Source of the DNA: Cryptomeria japonica
Lineage: Eukaryota > Streptophyta > Pinopsida > Cupressales > Cupressaceae
NCBI RefSeq assembly: GCF_030272615.1
Contig: NC_081406.1
Coordinates: 401,030,939 to 401,094,938 of the forward strand
Reading direction: 5' to 3'
Length of the DNA: 64,000 nucleotides
Made by a program: the position numbers and the translations under genes. The notes under the pieces were generated by a model. The model saw only the letters and a program-made list of their open reading frames with translations. It did not search any database and was not told the origin of the DNA. The first letter of the stretch is position 1. Every line of letters begins with the position of its first letter. Shown here one piece after another: positions 55,030-64,000 of this stretch.

Positions 55030-56127
55030 TGATGGACTTGAAAAGAACTGAGAGGGGGGGTGAATCAGTGACTCCAAAACACATACTACTTTGAATACTA
55101 ATCTATAGATGTTCTTAAGCAAACGATTAAACAAAATACATGCTATCCAAAATGAAATAACAACATCCACAAAAAGTAGAACATCCACCATAACACAAGT
55201 GTTTATACATGGAAAACCCAAATAGGTAAAAACCACGGTGAGATGGAACTCGCAAGTTAACTATCTGCAGTAATAGAAAACTGACTGGTTAAGGCCTTAC
55301 AAAGAGCTCTAATAAGAGCGAATCTTTTTAGAGATTCCAAGCTTGATTAGAATCTTATACCCTGTTAAGAGTATTATCGTGTTACGAGTAACCTTGCTGG
55401 AGGATTTGAGAATCCAAACTAATGGATCACCTTGTTAGAGGATTTGTACAATGAAGCTTGTTAGAGCTTACCCGGTTAAGGGATTTGCACCCATTTTAAT
55501 GATTAGAAAACAACAAGAGTAGCTTGATCCATTTTGAGTAGCACAAGACTTGCTTGATCAAATCCTTCTAAGTATATTCAATTCTGCTCTACATCTTAAC
55601 ATTTATCACTTCTTAACAAAAGCTTTTTCATTCTTTACACATAACAACTCACTATCTTCTACTTGACTCAAAAGACGGTTCACTACAATGTCTTAAATAG
55701 ACATACAATCCTTATGTCGGCCATAGGGACACAATTTCCTAGGTGCAGTGAATCTAGACATATAATCATAACTCATCACAAAAATGACCGCCTAACAAAT
55801 GGTGCTGGTAACTCATCACAAAAATAAATACCAGTTAGAGCAGTTTAATACCGATTGAAAATTAACCGTTGTTATGGAATCTTCACTAGATCTTATTCTT
55901 CATCTTCATTCTGATTCTAATGTCGATCTGGTGTTATCTCATGTTATCTCATAGGTACATACTAGTTGACACAAAGTACCAGTTTAGAGATAAACCTTAA
56001 ACATATTGGATAAAAGTGTAAACCAACTGAAGTCACACTGGTAGTCAGTGTTGTCACATATGTGTGTGAGAGTGTTTCATCAATGAAAATAAGTGATGAA
56101 TACATTACAATCATCATCAAGCCAACA
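55030..56127 (-). repeat. C8 3' LTR
   Basis: On the + strand TGATGGACTTG ... AAGCCAACA; 1098 bp. The G-rich motif with the ACTG/CAGT stem is at 55047-55069. Degenerate GGATTTG and TTGTTAGAG repeats at about 55400-55490 recall the C1 LTR repeats. Confidence 0.88.
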
Positions 56128-56632
56128 ATCTCCCCCTTTGTCTTTGATGGCAACACTTAGAAAATTTTGAGTATTTTACAATACTTCTAAATGTGCATAC
56201 AACATATCTACATATATATGCTCAATCTCCCTTTTGAATGTAACATTATAGTACTCCCCCTTAGTTTATTCATAAATACAAAATTTTCAAAGACAAACAC
56301 TCATACATACATATTATTATTACTCCCCCTTTGACAACAATGCCAAAATGATAAAGTAAAATATATTTATATAAAGAGAAAGTCTGTATCAAAAAGTTCA
56401 GTATATATGACTTTTGAAAACAAATTCATGCATTAGGAATTCTCATGAAAATATTGTTGAAATTTTGTTGCATCTGAGATAGAGCATTCTACCATGTATC
56501 CAGTATGTGATTCATATACTCTAACGTAGACAACAACTAAGAATAGAATTCCTTCATTAAAACAAGTGAGCACATTTTCAGAGTAGCAAGAATAGCTTTA
56601 GCACGAGAGTAGGCTCTCTGAAGAATTTCAAT
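56128..56632 (-). other. C8 3' UTR with polypurine tracts
   Basis: 56128-56140 reads ACAAAGGGGGAGAT on the minus strand and touches the LTR. A second tract, GGCATTGTTGTCAAAGGGGG, lies at about 56324-56343 and a third near 56257-56264. The phrase is nearly the one in the C1 3' UTR at 2930-2946. No coding sequence. Confidence 0.8.
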
Positions 56633-58316
56633 CTATGAGGTGAGTTGATTCTTGAGCTCTCTTAGAGATTGGAATCTCTTAGCTCTCTCATTATCATTCC
56701 TAATTAGTCTGTCATGCAGTTCATCTATAGACCAGTTAAAGACATGAATAGAGTGCTGGAGTGGGACATATGCCTTGCATAACCTTTCTATTTCCTGCTC
56801 AGTTTCAGCTTGATTTTTAGAAATAACAAAATAAAAGAGAGTAACATTGGAGGTAGAGGCAAGATACTTTCCTCCATATTCAATAGCTTTCTTCAATAGA
56901 CAACCATTATGAGATAAGGCCATTTTTCTATTCTCAATGTACTTTGCTAGCTTATCTCCATATGCCTTCTTATGGCTCTTTTCAACAAACATTTGAGTAG
57001 CATCTTCAAGTGTTTTGATTTGATCAGATGCCTCTACAACTAATTGACCAAGTTTGCTGATAGGAGTGGGAAGATGTGCGATAGAGGTTTGCGGTAGTAA
57101 TCTAGATAAGATGTCTACAACATTCTTAATTGTCTCTACCTCAATTCTTTGTTCTTTCATCCTCTTGATATGTGCACAATCTTCCATCATACGCGCAAAC
57201 TTCATCATTTTAGAAGCACTCAGGGTATTCATATTAATAGGTCCTGAAATACTTAAAGAGTCTTCATCATCATCATCATTAAGAAGTTTTTGCTTTTCCT
57301 TTTCAAAGAATATACACTTAATGATGGCTCTTTCTGTGTTTGCTTCCGTTTTATCTTCTACCTTCTATGTAACAGCTTCCTTAGTGGTCTCCTTTTGAGT
57401 GACCTCAATGGTCGGTGGAGATTGGGGTTTCTCCAGTTGTTCATTTGTTGGTTGAGGTTTCTCTTGTTGTTCAGTTGCCGGTTAAGGTTTCTCTTGTTGT
57501 TCAGTCGCCAATTGAGGTTTCTCTTGTTGTTCAGTTGCCGGTATACTAACTTCCTCTATTTGAGTAGTTGGTTGATGTATTGTATTTTATACTTTTATGA
57601 TTGAAGGAAGATCCATATCAGGTGTAGTAATATCTTTTGATAGGTCTACTGAATCCTCAATGTCCTCATCAATATGAATAACTGAGTCATCCTTCTTCTC
57701 AGTTGAGAAGACTATATCAGCTGGGACAATTTCCTCTATGTCCATTTATGGTAAAGAAACATCATTTTTGAATTCATCCTTATCGATAGATTGGAGGGTA
57801 TCTACCCTTTGTTTGATTTGACAGGCTAGTTGATGAGTTTTTGTCTCAATAACTACTCTTTTTCCATTAAGAAGCTTCAATCTTCTAATTTTAAAATCAA
57901 AACATACTTTGTATTCCTCAGTCAAAGCACTAATTCCATCTTATGACATTGTGGGAAAATACTGTACAAATATTTCATCAATAAATTCCTTATCTAACTG
58001 AGTGGCTTCTTCCCATTTTTCTAACAAAGTATTATACTAGGATACTATAATATATTTTTCTAATTCATGGGGATATCTACTGTAATGACTCAACAAGTTT
58101 ATTACCTGTTGGTGTATTTTCTTCTGCTCATCTATAGTAAAAGAATCATAATGTTCTTTAACATTTTCAAACCTGTTCCTTCCCAACATTTTCATTGTTC
58201 TTTCAAATATGGTTTCAGGTTTGTAGGAGGCAATTTCTAGAGGTGTAATTACCTTTGGTACTACCTTTGCCTTTTTTGATGTTCTGCTAGTTGCTTTCGC
58301 CTTCTTACGTTCTTCA
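56633..58316 (-). pseudogene. C8 accessory ORF, C-terminal half
   Basis: Continues the ORF at 58317-59819 after a stop and frame change. From high to low coordinates: a Lys/Ala-rich start (NEERKKAKATSRTSKKAKVV), PLEIASYKPETIFERTMKML, an acidic stretch, a 4 x 10-residue repeat (57421-57540), then an open 199-codon stretch (57232-56633) rich in charged residues, with MMKFARMMEDCAHIKRMKEQ and RAKRFQSLRELKNQLTS, predicted helical or coiled coil. Stops at about 58040, 57945, 57746, 57588, 57484 and 57367 break it. No domain recognised. C4 lacks this half because of its deletion. Confidence 0.6.
57421..57540 (-). repeat. Four 30-bp tandem repeats in the C8 accessory ORF
   Basis: Units 57421-57450, 57451-57480, 57481-57510 and 57511-57540, the first most divergent. 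The unit length is a multiple of three and codes for ten residues of the type ATEQQEKPQP, so the repeat kept the frame as it grew. One unit now has a stop. Confidence 0.9.
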
Positions 58317-59819
58317 TTAGACTTTTGTTCCCTCAGATTCTGGTTGCAAAATTAATTTCCTGTTTCTTCTCTTCTTTGGTACACTCTCTTTTTTCTTTGT
58401 TATTTTGGGTCCTTGTTCCTTTTTTTTAGGACACTTTGAGTCACCCTTGTAGTCTTCATTTTCAGGAGATTTTTCTTTACTTTTCTTTTTATTTCCTTTA
58501 GCGTTAGCTACATATTCAGTACTAGTTTCAGTAAGTGCATCTTGGATTGCAAGAATATCCAATTTCACATTCTTTTTGTCTATAGGTGATGCTAACAGAG
58601 TATTAGCATAGCCAACCAGTAAGTCATCATTAACTTCGTAGCTCATTTCTTCCATCTCTTCCTCTCTAGGTTCTCTTGCTTGCATTAAGCAAAAATCAGT
58701 TGTTACCGTGAAGATTATGTCTTTTTCAAAATGCCTTACTACATCTTTTGGTAGCCTCATCCTCATGCTCATTTTCTTCTGAAATTCATTGATGTATCTG
58801 TTGGTGGTACCCGAAAAGGTATTTTTCACAACTTTAATGCTATTTCTTATCTGAGCATTGACTGGTTATTCTTTGGACCATTCAATGTCACCTATACCAA
58901 GTAGAAAATTTTGGAAATAGAAAAATAACCCAGATAGTAGCTGACCAAACTTAAATTTCTAAGTATTGTCCTTTTTGATAGATTTCAAATTTAGAAAAAG
59001 CTGGACTCTGATAGCTTCATAGATATCATAGTTTTCATCTTCAATAATCACACTATATGTTGTATGAATTGCTGCGGATGGAACACTGTTAAGTCTACTA
59101 GAGTAAAATACTTTGTAGCCTATTACCATTGCTACAAGCTTCACTGCATGATCTTTGATATTGTTAACAGAGAAAGCATGCCCATCAGAGGTGGAAGTGG
59201 TTAGCTTGAAGACTGTATCTTTTGTGATTTTCCTTAACTCAGGAATTTTACCGGTTGAGAAATAATTCGTTACAGCCCTAATGACTTCCTTGGTAATTGT
59301 ATGAGTCCTTTTCGGATACGTATTCTCTCCATGTACTTGACTCAAAATTATTCTTATGTGTTCTTCTTCAAAATCTTCAAGAGGGTAGGTGGTATTATGA
59401 AATCCTTTCTCAAAAACCCTAGCATACTTAGTTTTTATCTTTCCTTCCTCATCACAGAGTGATTTCAGCTAAGTATAGATGTGAAGAGTTCCCATATCCT
59501 CAATTTTGCAATCTATATAGCTGGACAAATCACCTTGGACATCGAATCCACTCGGTACTTGCAATAATGCATTATAAGACATAATTTTCTCCACCTTTAC
59601 AACTTCTTCAGGCTCAGCAATGATTAATAATCTCTCTATAGGTTTGATGTAGATGCCATTTGAAGATAAACATGATTCAAGATGAAGTTCAAAGAAATAC
59701 CTAATGTCTTGTATGTTGCTCCATTTCCTAGTTGAATTGTTCAAATGCACTCTCATTTGCTTCTCTGCAGCTACCAATTCAACTTAATTTCTCTCAATCT
59801 CAAAGCAATTTGATAATTC
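58317..59819 (-). pseudogene. C8 accessory ORF, N-terminal half (homologue of the C4 ORF)
   Basis: Open stretches 59777-59469, 59345-58959 and 58829-58317 lie in one frame, separated by three stops (about 59469, 58957 and 58870). Order from the N-terminus: KWSNIQDIRYFFELHLESCL, SSNGIYIKPIERLLIIAEPE, CDEEGKIKTKYARVFEKGF, EEEHIRIILSQVHGENTY, THTITKEVIRAVTNYF, VKLVAMVIGYKVFYSSRLNS, KFKFGQLLSGLFFYF, YINEFQKKMSMRMRLPKDVV, YEVNDDLLVGYANTLLASP and a Lys-rich tail. The motifs RIxLxxVHG, ITKExxRxVT, VKxVxMxxGYK, RLNSV, FxFGxLL and YEVNDD/YEIDDN align with C4 in order. Not gag or pol. Confidence 0.7.
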
Positions 59820-60210
59820 ACACCAAGACTATTTTGCTCTACTTCTGCAATTTCTTCAATTCTTTTTGAAAGGATTAGGGTAAAAATGATAAGGTATAAC
59901 TTTCTTTTATCCTTTTTTTTACTGACCGTAATAAATGCTCATACTTTTAGGTTAAAAACCCTAATTTTTTTGCTTAAGTGACATACCAATTGATTAACAT
60001 GTCAGCACAAAAAAAATTCACCAAAATTCAAAAAGATACTTTCTCGCTAATTCTACAAAGGGGTCCGAATTATGTTTTACTGTTACGCTCCCCTTAGCCG
60101 TTTTAGATAGGCTTAAGTCACCGGTGTTGGACTCTCTTCACTAGGTGAAGAAGTGATTTCTTCTTCAAGTACTTCTTCACTCTTCTTTTTCCATGTCCAA
60201 TTCATGTCTT

Positions 60211-61440
60211 CTCTTGTTTCCTAAACATCAACCTTCTGCTTGCCTTTTTGATCCTTAGAGGAGTTGACCGGTTTTCGGTTTCTTGTTCTGCAAAACTTAG
60301 CTAGATTTCCTAGTTTGTTGCAGTGATAACAGACCATACCAGATGATCTCCGGGGTCTTGCATTTTCTCTTCCTATTCTTTTTCTATAGTTCATAGCCAC
60401 ATGAACAACTTTATTGCAAAAGGTACACACCACATTTTTTACCTTTTCCATCTTAAATGGACTAAATTTGTTGTTGTAGGATCTTTGCTAGTTCCTATTC
60501 ACCTAGTTATCATAGTTTCTTGTTCGGTCACCATATGGTCTAGGATGCATGTGTGGTACAGGATTGTTTGCACCATATATGCACTCAATATATTTATACC
60601 CATACATTGCACAAGTGTAGCAATGTCCTTCAAAATTTCTAGATACATACCTAGTATTGGTATTATAACTTGCATTTCTCAGAGGTTTGTTCCTAAAAAC
60701 ATTTGCAGTATGACCATGCTTATGACAAACAAAATAGACAGGTTTGAAAGATTTCTTGCCGGTAGTCTTATTGAATTTGGATGCATTTTAATTCTTTGGA
60801 TAGTTTCTCTTTGTACCAGAGGATTCACCTTTCTCAGTTGTGTGAAAGCCAAGTCCAGAGATATCACCCTTCATTCTCTTTGATTGAATTTGTTCTTCCA
60901 GCATGGTAGAACTTTTGGCAAACTTTTCTAGTTTCTCATTGGCTTCAACAAGTTTAGTGACAAGATCTTCATTATGTTTAGAAAAATTCTCTTTCAGGGA
61001 TGATGCCAACTCAAGGTCTAACTTTAACTTCTCCTTTTCTTCTGTTCTGGCTATTAAATCCTCATGCATAGTGTCTCTTTCCCATTTGATTTTTTGGATC
61101 TCTTGATCTTTTGTTTTGATAAGATCTTCAACAGCTCTTTTGGATTCCAGCTCCTAACTCATGCGAATAGTGAGACCTTCTAGTTCTCTTCTTAGATTCA
61201 GTTTCTCACCCTGCAAATTTTCAACTTCTTCTGATAAGGCATCAGTATTAGCTTCATCCAAAGAACTATTGTCAAATATTTCTAACATTTTTCAGATAGC
61301 TCTCTCCTTTTGACTTGAGAAGCTTTCAGTTTACCCCTAAGAGTTTCAACTTCATTTCTACTAGCTTCTAGTTCTCTAACCATCTCAAAGTAGCTTATGT
61401 CCCCCATGGTGGTTTCAAGGTTCACTTCTAAGCGGTTAGG
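60211..61440 (-). pseudogene. C8 gag: coiled coil plus degenerate zinc knuckles
   Basis: The N-terminal part (61440-60900) is a long Glu/Lys/Leu-rich coiled coil (EASRNEVETLRGKLKAS, EKEKLKLDLELASSLKENFS). DISGLGFHTTEKGESSGT precedes the zinc region. Knuckles lie at about 60745-60705 (one Cys lost), 60635-60595 (the His reads Tyr), 60435-60395 (last Cys lost) and 60330-60290 (CYHCNKLGNLAKFC, His lost). The plan is that of C4 and C5: no UBN2 domain, four knuckles. Stops and frame changes occur near 61290, 61155, 60788 and 60515. Confidence 0.78.
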
Positions 61441-61453
61441 CTTCAAAGAAGTT

Positions 61454-61469
61454 GGGATCTAATACCGAT
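61454..61469 (-). other. C8 primer-binding site (worn)
   Basis: ATCGGTATTAGATCCC on the element strand, next to the LTR end. It matches ATTGGTATCAGAGCCC except at three positions. Confidence 0.75.
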
Positions 61470-61755
61470 TGATGGACTTGAAAAGCACTGAGAGGGGGGG
61501 TGAATCAGTGACTCCAAAGCACACACTACTTTGAATACTAATCTATAGATGTTCTTAACCAAATAGTTAAACAAAATACATGCTATCCAAAATGAAATAA
61601 CAACATCCACAAAAAGTAGAACATCTACCATAACACAAGTGTTTATACGTGGAAAACCCAAATAGATAAAAACCACGGTGAGATGGAACTCACAAGTTAA
61701 CTATCTGCAGTAATAGAAAATTGACCAGTTAAGGCCTTACAAAGAGCTCTGAGTG
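61470..61755 (-). repeat. C8 5' LTR, 286-bp remnant
   Basis: Matches 55030-55310 closely, up to ACAAAGAGCTCT, where the 3' LTR continues AATAAGAGC and this copy jumps to GAGTGGTAATTG of G4. The CACTG/CAGTG stem is at 61486-61510. Confidence 0.88.
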
Positions 61756-61756
61756 G

Positions 61757-62344
61757 TAATTGTGATATTGAGTATTCTCCATTTCCTCAATCTCTTAACT
61801 GCATTTTTTTTTCCATACTTGATAAAATAGAGGCAAAGGATTATTCTTTGGATTGTGTGTTCAAAGATGACGCCTCCTTGTTATGAGGAATAATGACTTC
61901 TTGAGCCATTTTTAGATTGCTGCAATACTGGAATGGATTTGAATTTGCAAATATTGTGATTTCTTGTCCATCATAGGGAAATTTGACACACTGATGATAG
62001 GTTGATGGGACAGCTTGCAAGACATGTACCCATGGTCTCCCTAGGAGTATATTATATGATAAGTCCAAGTCCAGAACTTGGCATGCTATGTTTTTCTATA
62101 AAGGTCCTACTCTTATGGGTAGTATCACAATTCCCTTGGAGGAACGTTCTTCTTCGTCATAGGCTTTTATGGTGATCTTTTTGCGGGGAACAACTGCATC
62201 TTTTGAATATCCTAAGGCACAAACAAGACTCAATGAACAAATATTTAGGCCAACTCCACCATCTGTTAGAACACGTTTAACTTGCATTTTGTGAATGAGG
62301 ACTTCAATATGCAAAGGAGCGTTGTGGGGATGTTGCAAGGACAT
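61757..62344 (-). pseudogene. G4 protease
   Basis: HIEVLIHKMQVKRVLTDGGV then GLNICSLSLVCALGY: the active site reads Asp-Gly-Gly, a form common in Tat-type plant gypsy proteases and so not a defect. IKAYDEEERSSKGIVILPIR follows, then a stop at about 62098, LDLSYNILLGRPWVHVLQAV and FPYDGQEITIFANSNPF, the standard end of this domain. The tail (GNGEYSISQLPL near 61790) leads towards RT but is cut at 61756. Confidence 0.85.
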
Positions 62345-63960
62345 GTCATCTTCTTAAGTAAATGATAAGCAGTGAGGAGTTGTGAGGTGTCCCACCATGG
62401 TTTAGAATTGATCAATATCAAGATGTTTGGACACTGTGGTATCTACTAATACTCGTTCAAGAATCTCTTTGTGTGCAGGTGACAGTTTTAAAAGTTCTAA
62501 GATGGATATTTGTGCGGGTGTTTTCTGTAGTTGATCCACTAGGTTGTATTGTTTGCTAGTGGATAACGTGTTTGTTGTAGGACCCGACAAAACCACTTTG
62601 TCTTTGCTTCGTGTGATAACATGAGTGGGTTCGTGATGTTGTTTCTCTGTAACCACAATTACATTTACCACATTGTCGTATGCATGACCATAGTTTACCT
62701 TTTCTTTACCTTTACCATTCCGCCCTATTGATGATTCACCCTTCTCATAATTAGGAAGTGGAGTTTTGAAAGTTGTGTGAGATTTGTTTGTTGTATGTCC
62801 ATCCACGGTTGTTATTCCATTATCAATCAAATCTTGGATGACATGTTTTAATCATTGACAAGCATCTACTTGGTGTCCTTTCTTTCGATGGAAATCACAA
62901 TAATGGTTGTCATTCCACCAAGCAGGTTTTACCTTGGGTTCAAAGTTTCTTTCTTTTGGTAAAGTAATCAATTTGTTTGTGATAAGTGTTTTTAATATGG
63001 ACCCAAGGGGTTCACCAATGTTTGTAAATTGTCTTCGAAAGAAATTTTTGATAGTTGCTTTTTGGTGATTGTTGTTTTGTTGAGCTGTTGCTGAGTGATT
63101 GGATAAATTAAAAACCGGTTGCTTTGGTTTTACATTGTTGTTATCCACTATCCCATCATTGATGACATTATGATTTCTATTCGAAAATTTTGGTTTATCA
63201 TTATGAATGTTGTTGTTAGTGTTGTTAGGAGGGTGAACTCCTTCTTTGAATATTTTCAACTCACCTTTCTTTATCATGGCTTCTTCCAATCTGATTCCAT
63301 TATCAATCATTTTCGCAAAACTTTGATTTCCTTGCATTTTTAAGTAATAACTCATTTGATCATTTAAGTTGTCTATGAAAATGTCCATTTTTCATACTCC
63401 GGCACTCTACGAGGATACCTCGAAGCTAACCACCTCCATCGTTGTAAGAATGTCATGAAGGGTTCTCCACTTTTTTGTTTTGTGTTACACAGGTCTAGCA
63501 TGGTTATTTAATGTTGGATGTTATAAGCATATTGGGATACAAACTTATCCACCAACTCTAAAAATGATCTGATTGCTAGTGGAAGTTTGGAGAACCATTC
63601 CATAGCTAATCCAGTTAAGCTTTTTGGAAATAGTCTCATTAAGTATGTATCTTCATGTGCAAACTCCATGCTCATTGTGCAAAAATTTCCTATATGATCT
63701 TGAGGGTCAATGCTTCCATCATATTTTTCATACCTCGGAGTCTCAAAACCTATAGGAAAAGGTATCATGTTGAGGTTTTTGTCGAATGGATAAGGACATA
63801 TTTCTTGAAGCGAGTATCGTCTAACATTTCATCTTTGCATATCTTGGATTTGTGTTTGCAATGTTTGTAGTTGTTGTGTGAGAGTCATGATAGGACTATC
63901 AACATGATTTGTTCTAGCATAACCCTGATTTTGTATTCTAGGAGGATCTCGATCTCTTCT
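62345..63960 (-). pseudogene. G4 gag
   Basis: The gag core is MIPFPIGFETPRYEKYDGSI, then DPQDHIGNFCTMSMEF, LTGLAMEWFSKLPL and LELVDKFVSQY (63768-63530). After a stop and frame decay (63507-63390) come FIDNLNDQMSYYLKMQGNQS, FAKMIDNGIRLEEAMIKKG, an Asn-rich linker and HYCDFHRKKGHQVDAC (about 62900-62855), a CHHC-type zinc motif typical of Tat-type gag. The last part (62830-62402) ends LELLKLSPAHKEILERVLVD. Stops at about 63506, 62851 and 62400. Confidence 0.83.
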
Positions 63961-64000
63961 TGGTTCATTCCTGGTCCTTCTTGTATCTTCATTAGATTGA

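Larger units (their letters stand above)
55030..61755 (-). mobile_element. C8: Sirevirus-type element with gag and accessory ORF but no pol, minus strand
   Basis: 3' LTR (55030-56127), 3' UTR with polypurine tracts, accessory ORF (about 59819-56633), gag (61440-60211), primer-binding site and a 286-bp piece of the 5' LTR (61470-61755). I find no protease, integrase, RT or RNase H between the LTRs. The 5' LTR breaks at 61755 into G4 without a terminus, so the far side was deleted or rearranged. The two LTR copies differ at roughly 14 of 286 aligned positions by hand count. Confidence 0.85.
61756..64000 (-). mobile_element. G4: gypsy gag-protease piece, minus strand, runs off the window
   Basis: Gag (64000 to about 62400) and protease (62344 to about 61830) of a gypsy element distinct from G1-G3 in sequence and protease type. 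Its RT side is cut at 61756 by the C8 LTR remnant. The 5' side lies beyond 64000. Confidence 0.82.

Noticed and set aside
55666-55740. Possible tRNA gene in the C8 LTR
   Set aside because: No B box or cloverleaf can be drawn.
61757-62344. G4 protease inactivated because its active site reads Asp-Gly-Gly
   Set aside because: This form is common in Tat-type plant gypsy proteases and is probably functional.

Overview
The window looks like nuclear DNA of a large-genome seed plant (a gymnosperm is my guess; nothing here fixes the species). It is AT-rich and almost entirely made of old plant LTR retrotransposons nested inside one another. I see no intact host gene, tRNA, rRNA, CRISPR array or bacterial-type feature. 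Element names (C = Ty1/copia, G = Ty3/gypsy) are mine.

Layout. C1 (1-4604, +) is the 3' two-thirds of a Sirevirus-type copia. A decayed, unnamed plant or transposon gene follows on the minus strand (about 4793-7205), then AT-rich spacer. G1 (about 8437-18262, +) is a gypsy relic split by the complete minus-strand copia C2 (8968-17658). A truncated LTR (18263 to about 18605) leads into gypsy G2 (about 18606-23037, +), which is cut by C3 (from 23038, +), a Sirevirus with a UBN2-type gag. C3 contains C4 (26015 to about 29515, LTR-gag-accessory ORF) and is cut by C5 (from 31556). The 3' LTR of C5 received C6 (35742-42092, minus, complete, two 371-bp LTRs) and then gypsy G3 (from 42436, +). The 3' LTR of G3 was hit by C8 (55030-61755, minus), which carries gag and an accessory ORF but no pol. 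A gag-protease piece of gypsy G4 (61756-64000, minus) closes the window.

How the parts fit. The autonomous elements carry the usual machinery: gag, protease, integrase, reverse transcriptase and RNase H. All are broken by stops and frameshifts, and several catalytic sites are lost. Four things stand out. (1) A long accessory ORF lies directly after gag in C4 and C8, where protease-pol would be expected, and is conserved at protein level between these divergent elements. (2) The gypsy elements G1, G2 and G3 have a second, archaeal-type RNase H between protease and RT. (3) G3 appears to have a roughly 5.5-kb LTR with its own ORFs and a CCGAT/ATCGG-rich array. (4) A short stem with a C-rich loop lies just inside the 3' end of the LTR in seven LTR families, and its stem bases change in compensating pairs.

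Limits: all reading was by eye. Element ends are exact where I could find both LTR termini or a primer-binding site, and approximate elsewhere.
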